Program-made: the position numbers and the translations under genes
Notes under the pieces: model-generated
Told to the model about the DNA's origin: nothing
Database searches by the model: none
What the model saw: the letters and a program-made list of their open reading frames with translations, nothing else
Part shown: piece by piece, positions 32,206 to 43,345 of the stretch
Numbering within the stretch: the stretch's first letter is position 1
Layout: each line of letters opens with the position of its first letter
DNA from: Piezodorus guildinii
Taxonomy: Eukaryota > Arthropoda > Insecta > Hemiptera > Pentatomidae
Assembly: GCA_023052935.1 (NCBI GenBank)
Contig: CM041293.1
Location: 180,344,789 to 180,408,788 of the forward strand
Direction of reading: 5' to 3'
DNA: 64,000 nt

Positions 32206-33330
32206 TAAATCTAGTGAGAGCAACACACGACTTTCACTTACCTCCGTGTTTAAATCGTTTAAAGAATTTTCAAAGTTAGAGATAAATATGAATTTTTATT
32301 TTATTTTTTTTAATCATGCCTTCCCATTTCGAATTCCGCCATAAGGGATCTGGCAGCCCAGTACCACTCCGATATGGATGGGGTTTCAACTCTTATTTTT
32401 TGTAATCGGGGGCATGCTTCTAGATGCGCTTCATCTATTTCACTATTTGCATGACAAAGGCAGCAAAGTGAAGACCCTACCACTCCGATCCAATGCAAGC
32501 ATTTTGCGAGGTAGTCATGGCCAGTAATCATTCGGAACTGTGCAACAGCATCTTTTCTCTTCAAATCTAATGGTATTCTTTCTTCTTCTATAAGGAGTTT
32601 GGCCCAGTGCTTGTTGATCGAACTGAGCCTTTGGGAGTCCGTTTGTAGAGCATGATATGCCCTCTTAAGTTCATTGCGTGCTCTACGATAGGAAATTCGA
32701 TTGTCCAACTGTTCCGAAGCTGCACCTTCTTTTGCAAGCTTGTCAGCTACTTCATTCCCATGGATACCACAGTGGCCGGGTACCCATTGGAAAACCACCT
32801 GCCTACCTTCTTGAAGCAGCTAGTTTATGTTAATTTTTAATTGGCAGTTCACAACGTCATTTTCTTGAGATGCATTTGGCTGCGTAGCTACTATGATGGC
32901 CGACTGTGAATCCACAAACAACACAGTTCTCTTTGCATCTATATTTATGAGAGCTTGCAAAGCTAGTAATATAGCTCGAATTTAGCTATCGAAATTATAT
33001 AAATTTTTATAGAAAAATGTGTTTTATTAAAAAATTATTATCTAAAACAATCAGTTAGTTTTATCGACTTTTCAACACTCTGTATTAAATTTTAAAAACT
33101 TGTGAATAAGATAATATTTTTTCTGAAATCTTTAGCTTTCCAACGGTATATTATACATGTATATTACTGTTCTTACGCTGAAAAACAAAAAAAATGCTTT
33201 AACAAAAAATATTTTTGCAGTTTTATACTTTAGTTGAATATCGAATCGTCCAACTCATGTATTTACTAACTTTTTTTAAGTTCTTCTTATCAACGATAAC
33301 AAGATGATATGGTTATTTTTATAGAATTTT
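32206..33330 (-). repeat. Family H copy, split by an RNase H-bearing LINE fragment
   Basis: Begins with the reversed terminus (GCAACACACGACTTTCACTT) at 32220. It is broken at about 32300-32985 by LINE sequence and continues (TTTTATAGAAAAATGTGTTT) to about 33330, where a mariner fragment cuts it off. Confidence 0.75.
32310..32985 (-). pseudogene. LINE RNase H domain relic
   Basis: The minus-strand reading gives the end of an RNase H domain: LFVDSQSAI (near 32910), a stop around 32820, then VFQWVPGHCGIHGNEVADKLA. A C-terminal region follows with CLCHANSEIDEAHLEACP, the usual zinc-binding-like tail after RNase H. I, R1 and LOA-type LINEs have this order. The domain would degrade RNA in the RNA:DNA hybrid during insertion. 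The last 162 codons are intact, but the upstream stop and missing RT make it non-functional. Confidence 0.8.
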
Positions 33331-33855
33331 GCCGAGTCCTTAAAGACACATGGGGCCTAGCGTTAGTGTCTTGGTGGAATAGCACTTCTTTCCGATTTGC
33401 GAACTCAGGCCGTTTCTCATCAGTTGTTGCCTTCAATCGATCTAACTGGGCGCAGTAAAATTCGGGTAAAGTTTGGTTTTGTGTAAGGAGCTCAAAATGT
33501 ATGGGTCCCTTCCAATCCCACCAAATACTGAGCATCACCATTCCTGGATGCAAGCCGGCCTTTGGTGTTGCGAGAGACGTCGTTCGATGCAACCCCCAAG
33601 ATTTTTTTCGGCTGGAGTTGATCTAGAGAATCCATTTTTCGTCACCAGTAACAACTCGTTTTTTAAAAAAGAACATCATAATACGCCAAAAATAAAGAGC
33701 CCTTAAGAAAGACGAATTCAGTGTATAGACATTGTTAATTCTATAGCCTATTAAAAGTATATAAATACACATTAGCTTTGTGATTGATTTTCAGTAGAAA
33801 AAATATAAGGTAAATTTTATTTTAAAAATATCTATGAACTTTTCGGACAACCCAA
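33331..33855 (-). mobile_element. Mariner fragment (second lineage)
   Basis: The minus strand encodes the transposase core: VTGDEKWIL with the first catalytic aspartate (near 33640), MVMLSIWWDWKGPIHFELL, then FHQDTNARPHVS with the second aspartate (near 33370). The sequence stops before the third. A 5' terminal repeat (TTGGGTTGTCCGAAAAGTTC) ends at 33855 next to TA. The 3' third and the left terminal repeat are lost, and there is a stop just after the first aspartate. Confidence 0.78.
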
Positions 33856-33859
33856 TATA

Positions 33860-34430
33860 TATTTCATAAATAAGTAAGTGGGAGTAAAAAAAAAATGACA
33901 CTATATAAATATAAAAAGACAATGAAGCGTAAAACCTCTTCCAGACCAAGAGGCACATACGCTGAGTGCAGAAGCAGCGAAGCAGGGAGACTTGACGGTG
34001 GAGTAGTTAATGTTATATTCATGAAGTCGTCTGGTGGAACAAGAGAAGGCGACAGGACCGACACAATGCTCCTTTGTGGGCGGGACTCGAATCCGCTCTT
34101 CACCACTTCATCCGCCCATTTTTGTTGTTAAACTATTTCCCCGCTCGGCTAAATATAATGGAGCTCTAGAGGCTACTAGAGAACGCCGCGTGGTTTTTGT
34201 CCGGGCTCTGCGGTGCGGCACATCGGAACCTTCATACTCGCAGAGGATTTCTCTTTGAAAGAACTTCCGTCTCTGCCTCTCTATTCACAGATGGATTTGT
34301 TCATAGCCTCTACCAAAATCCTTCCACAACACTACAGAAAAAAAAGTTACTGAACAAAAAATAGAAATTGAAAAGAAAAGGTTCAGGACAAGAGATAGTA
34401 CTGTTACTGTGCAAGATGGTGATCAGCCTA
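33860..34430. other. No recognised gene
   Basis: Balanced composition at 33930-34300 with overlapping short ORFs in several frames, none with a recognisable domain. GGGACTCGAATCCG at 34080 vaguely resembles a tRNA B box, without an A box. Confidence 0.4.
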
Positions 34431-34439
34431 GATATTCTT

Positions 34440-34570
34440 ATATATTGAGAAAAATCCATATCAAATAATTAGTTAGTATCTATTTCTTCTCAAAACAGTT
34501 TATTTCAGTAAACTTTAACGAGTCAACGTTTCGGGGGCCTTCCCTACCATCGGGACTCACTATAATACAT
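34440..34570 (-). ncRNA. Penelope-like terminus with hammerhead-like hairpin
   Basis: On the minus strand: CCGATGGTAGGG, loop, CCCC, GAAACGTTGAC (about 34521-34555). AAAATATCCATT-type A/T sequence follows. Stem bases differ from the other four sites while GAAACGTTG is kept. Confidence 0.4.
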
Positions 34571-35084
34571 CAATAATTAATAACTAACATCAAAATATAA
34601 CTATTTTACATACTAATCGAAAACATTATCTAACATTTACATAACAATGTTGCATACAAATTATAATTACCTGAGTTGTTTAAAAGTTAAAATATCCATT
34701 TTTTATTAAAAATGATGTCAATAATTTATGGTAAAATAGTCTTTAAAAAAAAAAACCAACGGGGAACAACACCCATCCAAACACAGATATTCCTTGGCCC
34801 TTTATGGATAGGAGTCATCCTATTTACTGCTACTAAGGTAAGCTGAATTATTATTAAAAATAGGTCAATAATGCAAGTCTTTCAATTTTAACTTTTCTAT
34901 TGCATCTACATAGTGAGAACTAATGTGATTTGAATCTGTTTTATAATTTATGGTATATTTTATATTTTTGTTTATACATATATATATGTAGAGAGAGTGA
35001 GAGAGAGGTTTAATTGTTTTTCTATTAAAAATATTTTAATCTATTTCCAAAATGTTGGGTTTTTCAAAATCAAAGTTGTGGTTC
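34571..35084. other. AT-rich, no recognised gene; short (GA)n at 34989-35010
   Basis: No ORF or matched repeat. Confidence 0.45.
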
Positions 35085-35277
35085 AGTTGGATATTTTTTT
35101 TTTTTCAACAACAATTTTTATTGAGTAAAATTACAATCTGTCCCGATTTGGACATCAATAGTAGTGGTGAAAGATATCATACATACTACATTCATACAAT
35201 ATTTACACGGCATAAAATTACAATAAAATATATATACAATAATGAATCAATACAATAAAGTCAAGAAGTTGGATATT
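35085..35277 (-). mobile_element. J1-like LINE 3' UTR fragment with 11-bp target duplication
   Basis: 35096-35266 starts with a poly-T (the A tail) and contains ACTACATTCATACAATATTT and ATAAAGTC, as in the J1 3' UTR. AGTTGGATATT lies on both sides (35085-35095, 35267-35277). Only about 170 bp were inserted. Confidence 0.82.
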
Positions 35278-35560
35278 ATGTTGTGCCAATGGTGTGGTGT
35301 TTATATTTTTTTAATTTTTGCTGTGCTGTTTCACTCTGGTTGTTATCTTTTTTGATGTTTCTCCTATGTTAACCTTATCACAATCCAAACAGTTTATTTA
35401 TTATCTAAACAAATAATGTTTAGTGTTTCATGTGGAAAATTTGGATCTGTAACCAACTAATTATTCTATATCATATTTAAATCTTAATTTTAACCTTTTT
35501 TATTGAAAAATATCCATTTCAATATATTATATTTTTTTTTTGCAACGTTATAATAAACCT

Positions 35561-35591
<31 letters not shown>

Positions 35592-35654
35592 CACCCCATT
35601 AAAATTTGAGATCTTACGTTTCAGGATACAAAGAATAACAAACACAAAAGAAAT
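35278..35654. other. AT-rich; 28-bp A tract at 35561-35588
   Basis: No gene. The A tract could be the tail of an unrecognised plus-strand retroposon. Confidence 0.4.
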
Positions 35655-36000
35655 TTTGGGCGCGCAGAATACGACTTACAGTTACCTCCGTAGTTAAAAC
35701 TAATTTATTTATTTTCTTTAATGGAAACATGTTTCTGAGATTAAACGATCTCACGATAGAAACTATCATGTACAATAATCACCTAATAATTAAGTTTACG
35801 CCCTTTTCATCTTTCTGAGTTATGCTTTACCGTATTGTATATAAGATAATGTTTTTCTCATTTTTCCATGAAATAAATTCTGGTGAGGACAACTCACGAC
35901 CTTTTCCTACCTCGGTTGTTAAAATCAGTATAAGAAGTTTTAAATTAAGTTTAAAAAGATTTTGAGAATTACATACAGTTTTGTTAGAAACATATATTCT
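35655..36000 (-). repeat. Two diverged reversed ends of family H
   Basis: GCGCGCAGAATACGACTTAC (35656) and TTCTGGTGAGGACAACTCAC (35875) both resemble the family H terminus read inwards, each followed by the ACCTCNGTNGTTAAAA block. Confidence 0.55.
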
Positions 36001-36002
36001 AT

Positions 36003-36550
36003 ATTAAACAATATTATTTATTTATAGTAATTTGCAACTGTATTAAACATCACAATGAGAAAATATGCAGAATAAAAAAAAAAAAATAATGAAAATGTCT
36101 TGAGAAAGAACTACCCAGTGGTAGCACTACACTAACTATTTTAAGGCAGTAGATCCCGAGGCGACATTCTTCTCAGTCGCCTCAGAGGGATTAGATCAGG
36201 GATATCTAAGGACGATAAATTACGGACAAGTGTGAGTAGGGTGTTTAAAATAAAATGGAGTGTATCTATCAGAGGCTATGTCTGCAACAAATGAGATGTT
36301 TAGGTCATTATAGAAGAGTTGAATAGTGACAAAATAGGGTACATTCAGGATTTAGGATTGTTAGGATTGGATGCGGGAGGAATTAGATGGTTTCGTAGAG
36401 CCCCAAAGCTCCATTCCGTATGTCCAGATGGGTCAGGTAGTAGTGATGTAAATGAGTATTTACATATAATGACTGGAAGTTTTGAACGTTTGTCTAGTAA
36501 GTGTTGTAGTAATCGGGATCTTCAAGCAGTTTCTTATCGTTTTAGTCTTG
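36003..36550 (-). pseudogene. J2-group LINE 3' end relic
   Basis: It contains TTTGCAACTGTATTAAACAT, GCCCCAAAGCTCCATTCCGTA and TTTTAGTCTTGTATGAG, all shared with the J2 copies at 42.6 and 54.5 kb. No intact ORF. An RTE-type LINE abuts it at 36556. Confidence 0.7.
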
Positions 36551-36555
36551 TATGA

Positions 36556-37480
36556 GAATACTAATAATAATAATAAAAAGCTTAGCGAACCCGAAGGTTC
36601 GATGCCAATACCACCAAATTCTGCCTACACAGACTCGTCCAATGTTCATCATTCAAGCCCAAGCCCTCGAGATCAGCCTTTACGCAATCCTCCCATCTCC
36701 TCTTCGGCCTACCTTTCGGACGCCTACCAGTCGGATCAGCAAATACCAACTTTCTCGGAATCCGCTCGTCATCGAGCCCAACAACTTTACTCGCCCATTT
36801 GAGTCTCCGCGATGCAATCAGCTCAATTATATTCACAGGATACAAGTTCCGCAATTCCGCGTTGTGCAACCTTCTAAACACCCCAGTGGCCTCATCTCTC
36901 TTCGGACCAAATATTTTACGCAGTACCTTACTCTCGAAAACCTTAAGCCGTTGTTCATCCTTTAAAGTGAGCGGCCACGTTTCGCGTTCGTAAAGAACCG
37001 TTGGAAGAATAATAGTTTTATAAATTCTAACCTTTAAGTTTTTATACAGAAGCCGCAAGCTAAGTAATTTAGCAAATGAATTATAACACGCATTTCTCAC
37101 CTTTAACCGGGACTTTATTTCTTCCTGGATTTCATTTTTTCTAGTTATAATTGAACCTAAATACTTGAATTTCTCTACGTGTTCAAAAGTATGACCTGAT
37201 ACATCAATATCATCAAGATCGACACCGTTTCTGCTACTAATCATATATTTCTTCTTATCGGTATTTTATTCGAGTCCTATTTCTTTACCGGTTTTTATTA
37301 ACACACTTGTATTTAGTTGTATGGTTTCCGTGTCTTCACCTAGCAATACCAAATCATCGGCATACCCCAAAACCGGAATCTTGTCACCCATATTTAAGCC
37401 TTTCTCGGTACACATCACCTTTTCTATGACATATTCTAAATGAGATATGAAAGTATACAATTGTAATCTACAGTAATCCT
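36556..37480 (-). pseudogene. RTE-type LINE, C-terminal RT, one nonsense codon
   Basis: Minus-strand ORF covering the RT active site to the C-terminus: PVLGYADDLVLLGED (near 37360), an in-frame stop near 37266, then FKYLGSIITRKNE, LYERETWPLTLKDEQRLKVFE, KVLRKIFGPKRDE and RPKGRPKRRWEDC. This is the classic RTE-clade thumb and C-terminal order. It ends at an (AAT)n-like tail (36556-36572), as RTE elements do. It is 5' truncated and, apart from the one stop, open. A closely related copy is at 47668-48749. Confidence 0.82.
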
Positions 37481-37539
37481 TCTAATTGATTTTTATTTAT
37501 TTATGCTCTATTCGTCACTATCCATTACCCTTGTACAAC

Positions 37540-38170
37540 TTTGATAATTCTTTCTTTCTGAAATCTTTAGCTTTTCAACGCTACCTTATACATCTCATTA
37601 CTTTTCTTGTGAACGGAAAACAAATCTCTTTTCGCTCTTATCTCCTTAAGTTGGTTATCGAATTCGTCTATTAAATTGGGCAGTATTTTTAGCCGTTTTC
37701 ATCAATACTAATTAGATAATTTGTTTCATATTTTCGAATCTACAAAATGAAAAGTATTTAAGACGAAGAATATTTAAAATGGCGGCAATTAAGCAAAGTG
37801 AGACTATTACCGTAGGAATGAAACCTAACTTTTCTCCATAAGTTAAATATGGAATTCGTTCAACTTATTTTTTTATCTTATATAGTTATTGTTTTAATAA
37901 CTTTTATAGTTTTTTTATCAATGACAGAAAAAAGACAAAGATGGTAATTTTTAGAGCATCTACAAAATTAAAGGAATTGTACTTTAGAGGAAGAAAATTT
38001 AAAATATCAGTATTTAGCCTATTAAGCACTTTCAGACTCCATGAACCAGAATAAAACCTACATGGTATTGAAGCCCGTAACATTTTACATCGGTTTAGCG
38101 AGTTCAACAAAAATCGTTATAGCAAATGTTGAGAAAATCCTGAAAAGGTGCAAAGTGCAGGGTTATGGTT
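37540..38170 (-). repeat. Family H, reversed, two joined pieces
   Basis: 37555-37855 covers the middle blocks (GAAATCTTTAGCTTTTCAAC). Then 37900-38170 repeats the part from ATCAATGACAG to GTTGAGAAAATCCTGAAAAGG, so the segment around the TACCTTTAATTTTGTAGA block is present twice. Confidence 0.65.
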
Positions 38171-38636
38171 TGGACGTTCCCTACTATACACCACAAGCAC
38201 CGCACTTTTCGATAATTTCTGGTATTCAGTTTTATCAGGACATTATTCCTGTGGCCTTAATGCTACCTGCTTTATTTATAATGTGTATCTATGATTAAAC
38301 TTGTATCCCATAATCTTAGTAAAAACCTTCTTTTTCAATCTCTTTTCCATAAAAGTCTTATCATTTCTGTTCCTAAATCAGAGGTTTCACTGTTAATCAT
38401 TCTGTGGGAATTAAGTCTGTATCCTTCTGGTGTTATTTTGGGTCCATGGAATTCAAGGAATCCTTATTTCAACATTTTCCCCAAACAGGGAAAGAATATA
38501 ATATAATATAGAATATAAAGAAGTCTCCGTTCTTTATAATATCACTGGTTTTACCATTGTTTTGCAGTGCTTGATTTTGGACCATTTTAAGAGGTATTTT
38601 TTATTCTAAATACTATTCATTAGGTTGCATATTTGT

Positions 38637-38640
<4 letters not shown>
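38171..38640. other. No recognised gene
   Basis: Unassigned; a 71-codon plus ORF (38291-38506) has no recognisable motif. Confidence 0.4.
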
Positions 38641-38642
<2 letters not shown>

Positions 38643-38710
<68 letters not shown>

Positions 38711-38714
38711 ATAT
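38643..38714. repeat. (TA)n-(TG)n microsatellite
   Basis: TA units to 38691 followed by TG units to about 38710. Confidence 0.95.
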
Positions 38715-38744
38715 AAAATGTATATAAAATCAATATTAGAAAGA

Positions 38745-38985
38745 ATTAGTCCGGTTTGCGGTCATTAAATGAAACAGCTAAATAGGTTCAAATATTTATT
38801 GTTTGCCAACGTTTCGACCCCCCTTTGTGGGTCATCATCAGGGCGCATGGTGGGAGAATGGAAACGTTGGGAGAATGGGAACGCATGGGGGTCGAAACGT
38901 TGGCAAACAATAAATAATTGAAACTATTTAGTTGTTTCATTTAATGACCGCTACCCGGACTAATTCCTTCCAGTATTTCTCAACG
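38745..38985. mobile_element. Short Penelope-like inverted-repeat element
   Basis: Left arm (38745-38830, reversed) and right arm (38888-38985) are inverted copies that share GGGGGTCGAAACGTTGGCAA, then AATAAAT and ATTTAATGACCGC, and end CCGGACTAATTCCTT. The left arm, read on the minus strand, has CTGATGA (38835-38841), stem GACCC (38829-38833) pairing with GGGTC (38816-38820), then GAAACG. This is the closest match in the window to a hammerhead core. The element is only about 240 bp and lacks coding sequence. Confidence 0.55.
38805..38843 (-). ncRNA. Hammerhead-like core (CTGATGA, hairpin, GAAAC)
   Basis: The core CTGATGA, a 5-bp GC-rich helix with an ACAAAGGG-type loop, and GAAAC are in the order of a hammerhead ribozyme. 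One unpaired U separates CTGATGA from the helix, which is not canonical. A helix III with a UH cleavage site is not obvious, so it may be a decayed or dimer-dependent form. Confidence 0.4.
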
Positions 38986-39324
38986 GCCAACTAATAATTA
39001 TTATTGTTATGATTTTTTTTTTTTTATAATTTAGGGGGTCCTTGCTATTGTTCTGGCTTCCGGTTCTAAACCACAAATTTTAACTTATAAGACGCAGTTG
39101 ATGATGATCAAATTCAAGCATTGGTCACAAACAACCCTCGCTCTACACCACCGGATTTTGCAGAATAATTAATTGAAATATTTACAAGAATCTGAAGTTT
39201 TTATTGAAATCACCAAAAAAAAAAAAAAAAACCGATAAGAAATTATTTTACAACCTAATATTATATACGTATACTTACATTACAAGTTGCCAATGAACCC
39301 TTAGCGTAGAAAAATATTTAAAAT
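38986..39324. other. No recognised feature; A tract at 39215-39231
   Basis: Unassigned AT-rich sequence. Confidence 0.4.
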
Positions 39325-40082
39325 ATTTAAACTGAACAGATAATCCCAACTTTCCGTTGGAATCTAACTAATAATTTACAAGACAATCCTCAAACCTATG
39401 TGGACCTACGAAATTGAACTATGGGGTACTACTAAATTTTCGAACATCAAACGTATCCAATCCTTTCTGTCCAAAGTCCTTAGAACAGTCAATGCTCCCT
39501 ATTATGTTACAAACAAGACCTTACATCACGACCTTAAGATCCCTCATGTCCTTGATCTCATCCCATCCAAATTCTCAACCTTTCACCAGAAACTTGCTCA
39601 CCTTCCTAATCCTCTGGCACAATCCCTATCTAGTACCAACCATCCTTACAACCCTCCTCGTAGGTTGAGGCGGCAGTGGCCGAGAGATCTCCTATAAATA
39701 TGCGGCTGGAGTGCTGGCAATGGCCAACTTCTCCACTCATGCCTGAGAGTGCGTGGCTCTAGCGCCCTCACTCAGTATCTACTGACTAGATTGGTGACGC
39801 GGCTGACTGAGAGGCGCTGGGATCTCCTGACATTGTGCCTCGGCATCCATTTCTGGATGCGGACGTTCGATTCGAAGTTCCCAGGGGCAGTATGTAAATA
39901 TTGTAAATAGGTATGAATCTGGCTAAGATAATAATTTTTTTTTTCATTTGTTATTTAGGTTAACTTATTTTATTTTTTGCTCGTTCTACTTTGTACATAT
40001 AGAATAAATGAATTCTTTTAGATCTAATACTTATTGCCCAAGATAGTGGCAGATTGTATTATTTTTGAATAAAGCACTATTA
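39325..40082 (+). pseudogene. J1-group LINE 3' end with undisturbed UTR
   Basis: The plus strand encodes the last ~100 residues of a Jockey ORF2 (39398-39697: WTYEIELWGTTKFSNIKRIQ and NPPRRLRRQWPRDLL), closely parallel to the C-terminus of the full-length LINE. The 3' UTR runs to AATAAAG at about 40069. Its segment 40007-40082 is the relative of the sequence into which the full-length LINE at 9.5-14.3 kb inserted. 5' truncated; shifts occur upstream of 39398. Confidence 0.78.
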
Positions 40083-40690
40083 ACACAATATTTAAAAATT
40101 GATAATATAGATACAGAGCAAAATATGTTTTTATTTATATTTTTTGTGGGCCGATACCCCCACGGACATCCTTCCTGACCTCGAAGGAACAAGGAGGCGC
40201 AGGATCAAGATAAAGACAGGCCAAGTCCTGGGGTAAGGACAAGCAAATGCCAGGCGTTAATCAGTAAATGGTCCGAGAACTGTAGGGGCAACTTTAACTC
40301 GTCAATATCTTAAGCGCTCCGGCAAACACAATCACCTAGTTTAATAGAACCAGAACAATCTCCCTGTCTCATCTCTAAACATCAGGCCCGGGGCTCAATC
40401 TGTCTCATTTTACTATTCCAGCCGCCGTTTAAACTTTAAACCGCACTTGTCTCTTTAATATATTATAGTCTAGTTAAGTTACTTGCAGAGCAAGTATAAC
40501 TTATTCATAACGGTGGAAGAATTGCTGATCGCAAATAAATTACAGGAGTTGGTTAGGAGAATGAAGGCGTCATTAAATAAATCAAATATTTCAAACTAAA
40601 TTTTAGGCCACCTTAACATGATTTCACAAAATATAAAAACATATAATATATTTTGTTTCTTAGCTCTGTTGATGGCATAATATAAAAAAA
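40083..40690. other. No recognised gene
   Basis: 40150-40460 is less AT-rich (for example CTTCCTGACCTCGAAGGAAC) but has no domain I recognise. Confidence 0.4.
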
Positions 40691-40968
40691 ATAATTTAGT
40701 TTATTTATCTCACTTTATGGTACTATGGCGTAATAAAATAGGACGATGCTATAGTTGGAGTCCTAAATTTTTTCTGTCATGGTTTAATTATTACAGGGAT
40801 CTTTAATGATTACCTAATAAGCTGCAGGCTCGAAAACACCCATTTACGTCCCTTATTTCAGACACCATAACTATTCCCATTAAAAATCCTAGAGCCACCT
40901 GCGGATTTAAACCCGTAAATTTTGGCGTAGAAAGTTGTTATGCTAGCCACCATGCTACAGGTGACCCC
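40691..40968 (-). mobile_element. tRNA-derived SINE, diverged
   Basis: Minus-strand copy with head GGGGGTCACCTGTAGCATGG, a weakened B box (GTTTAAATCC) and the conserved body. It is the most diverged of the full-length copies; target duplications are not clear. Confidence 0.75.
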
Positions 40969-41181
40969 CACGTTAATTATTTGAAGTGTTTATTTGTAAA
41001 CAAAAATGAATTTATATGAAATTTATAAGAATTATTAATTAAATAAAGGATTAGAAAAATGAAAAAAACAAAAAAACAATGTATATGGTGGATGATCCAG
41101 AACTCCCTAATGCTCTTCATATCCAATCTAAACAGTACAGTCGGATTTAAAACTCCTTCAAAGATCATTTTACCTAAATTA
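40969..41181. other. Unassigned spacer
   Basis: AT-rich sequence between the SINE and a mariner; ends at the TA target. Confidence 0.4.
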
Positions 41182-42101
41182 TTGGGTTTTTTAGCATGAA
41201 TGTCCGTTTTTATAGTTTCTAAAATACATAAAGGATCTTGCAGGTCTCTGTTGTTTTATTCCGAATGTTTACATATTTAAAATAAACAGTTACTAATGCT
41301 CTACCTTTGTATTACACGGATAAACATTAGCTTCCCAATCAATTACCCACTTTTTAGTATACCTCCAAATATGAACATGGAAACACGCAATTTCCAAGTA
41401 ATATTTTTGTACGATTTTAAACTCGGCCATTCAGCAGCTAGAAATATTTGCAAGGCGTTTGGGGAAGGGAGTGTTAATGAACGGTCCATTCGTCGTTGGT
41501 TTGCTAAGTTTTCAACTGGGGATACCGACTTGGAAAACTTGCCCCGAGGAAGACCTCCGTCCGTGATAGACAACGATGTCCTCAAGCATACAGTAGAAGG
41601 AAACCACTACCAAACAGTTATAGTACTCTCAGCACAACTAAATGTAAGTGCATATACCGTTTCCAGACATTTAAAGTGTATTAGGAAAGTAAAAAAGCTC
41701 GATACATGGGTACCTCATGACCTCACTGAGCGGCAGCAAGACCCCATGTTTCAAAACATACAGTGCGAAAATTGAAAGAACTGGGGTACGAAGTTCTTCC
41801 GCACCCACTATATTCTCCCGACTTGTTTCCAACAGATTACCACCTAATCAGGAATTTAGACAACTTCTTTAAAGAAAAACTTTTTGAAAATGATGATCAA
41901 GTGATAAGTGCGTTTTCAGCTTTTGTTTCACTTCAAAGCTCAGAGTTTTTCAGTTCGGGGATAAAAAATTTGGTGTCACGTAGGGAAAAATGTGTAAAAA
42001 AAGAGGGTAAATACTTCGGATAAAATTATCTTGTTTTCATATCGTATTTTTAATAAAAATCCTTTACCTTGAAAACGGACATTTCATGTGACACAACCCA
42101 A
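41182..42101 (+). mobile_element. Mariner (mar-1), internally deleted
   Basis: Imperfect terminal repeats (TTGGGTTTTTTAGCATGAAT left; GGACATTTCATGTGACACAA right) are flanked by TA. The plus strand encodes the N-terminal helix-turn-helix region (41371-41720: LGHSAARNICKAFGEGSVN and ERSIRRWFAKF) down to VPHDLTERQ. It then jumps directly to the sequence encoding RPHVSKHTVRKL and YSPDLFPTDYHL. The first catalytic aspartate and the residue block up to the second are missing, and the frame shifts at the join. The same join occurs at 53640. Confidence 0.85.
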
Positions 42102-42111
42102 TATATTTGCA

Positions 42112-42366
42112 ATGTTTAATGCTATCCAGTTGAGGGTCTCAGTTTCTCTACAGGAAAAGCGAGCAAGTACGCTCCAGAAGGTATTAGCCTCCCTACTTAC
42201 AGAATTTACTTCTGAAGGGCTCTCCAGGACTTCCTCCATCCTCACCTAGCAGCCGGCCTATGCGGATCTACATCCAGAGCCTCCTGCCCTGTCCGCCCTG
42301 AGCGAGGACCGAGGACATCCGGCTAGGGACCTTGACCCTCTCATTATGTCTGTAACAGGTGCCTAA
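42112..42366 (+). pseudogene. Unrecognised coding-like segment, one nonsense codon
   Basis: A plus-strand frame of 84 codons with one TAG at 42247-42249. The peptide looks like genuine protein (QLRVSVSLQEKRASTLQKVL, then ADLHPEPPALSALSEDRG). Its stop TAA at 42364-42366 shares bases with a polyadenylation signal AATAAA at 42366-42371. It begins 10 bp after a mariner, so its upstream part may be displaced or lost. I do not recognise the family. It could be the last exon of a host gene copy, a retrocopy, or part of an LTR. Confidence 0.35.
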
Positions 42367-42371
42367 ATAAA

Positions 42372-42509
42372 ACCAATTTACGAACTCGTGTATTTTTCTT
42401 TTGTTCTCATTAAGACATAATAAAGGGCTCCTAGTTGTAAGGCACAAACCGGGCCCCGAAATCGTACAGATATTTCATTTAAAGAAACAACGTATTTTAT
42501 AGAATACAA
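42372..42509. other. Unassigned
   Basis: T-rich run (GTATTTTTCTTTTGTTCTC) after the polyadenylation signal, then unmatched sequence. Confidence 0.35.
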
Positions 42510-43345
42510 CATTTTTTTAAAAATATTTATTTATTGAAATTTACAACTGTAATATATATTACAACAAGTAAATATGCTAAATGAAAAATCACATGAGACA
42601 GACTTGTTGAGGAGCAACCCAATGGAAGCACTCCAGTAACTATTTTAAGCAAGAAGGTTTCGAGGCCATCTTCTTTTCAGACGCCTCGGAGGATTATCAG
42701 GAATCGAAGAGGAAGCAAGGGTTGAAACTAGTGGGTTGGAGTGGGAATGGAGTTTGTCATAGAAGGATTGATATCTAGTTCGGTCCAAATCAGCAACATA
42801 TGGAACATTTAGGTCTTTATGGATGAGTTTATTTGTGACAAAGTAAGGAGCGTTGAGGATTTTACGAAGGATTTTGGATTGTAAGGATTGGATACGGGAA
42901 GAATTCGATGGTTTAGTGAAGCCCCAAAGCTCAACTCCGTAAGTCCATATAGGCCTTATGATGGTCATGTAGATGAGCCTTTTGTAGTTAAGTGGAAGGT
43001 TTGAGCGTCTGTCTAGTAAGTGTTGAAGTCATCGAAAGCGGCGAGCAGTTTCTTGTCATTTCAGTCTTGTGTGTGGATTCCATGTGAGACGTTTGTCAAG
43101 GAGCAGTCCTAGGTAGCGGATCTGTTCAACAGGGACAAGTGGAATATTATTAAAGGATACCGTGGGACAAGATGTCATTGGCTTACGACGAAGGGTGAAG
43201 GTAATTTGGTGGGATTTGTTAGAATTTATTTTAATTCTCCAATTCTGACACCATATCTCAAAGTCTCTGATGTGGGATTGAAGGGTTTGAGAGGCAACAG
43301 TTGGATCGTTATTGACTGATAACACACAAGTGTCATCAGCATAGA
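42510..43345 (-). pseudogene. J2-group LINE, best 3' copy
   Basis: The minus strand encodes, in two frames, the RT from just after its active site (43325: MLSVNNDPTVASQTLQ, KRLTWNPHTRLK) and the C-terminus (42968-42645: PIWTYGVELWGFTKPSN, NPPRRLKRRWPRNLL). One or more shifts lie between 42969 and 43055. The 3' UTR ends in TTTATTTATTGAAATTTACA near 42525. It is the most complete J2 representative here and is 5' truncated at the active site (TGCTGATGACACTTGTG near 43330). Confidence 0.8.

Noticed and set aside
34076..34100. tRNA B-box-like GGGACTCGAATCCG
   Set aside because: No A box at suitable spacing and no repeat copies in this window.
36552..36965. Plus-strand ORFs overlapping the RTE relic
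   Set aside because: Antisense shadow of the RTE C-terminal coding region.
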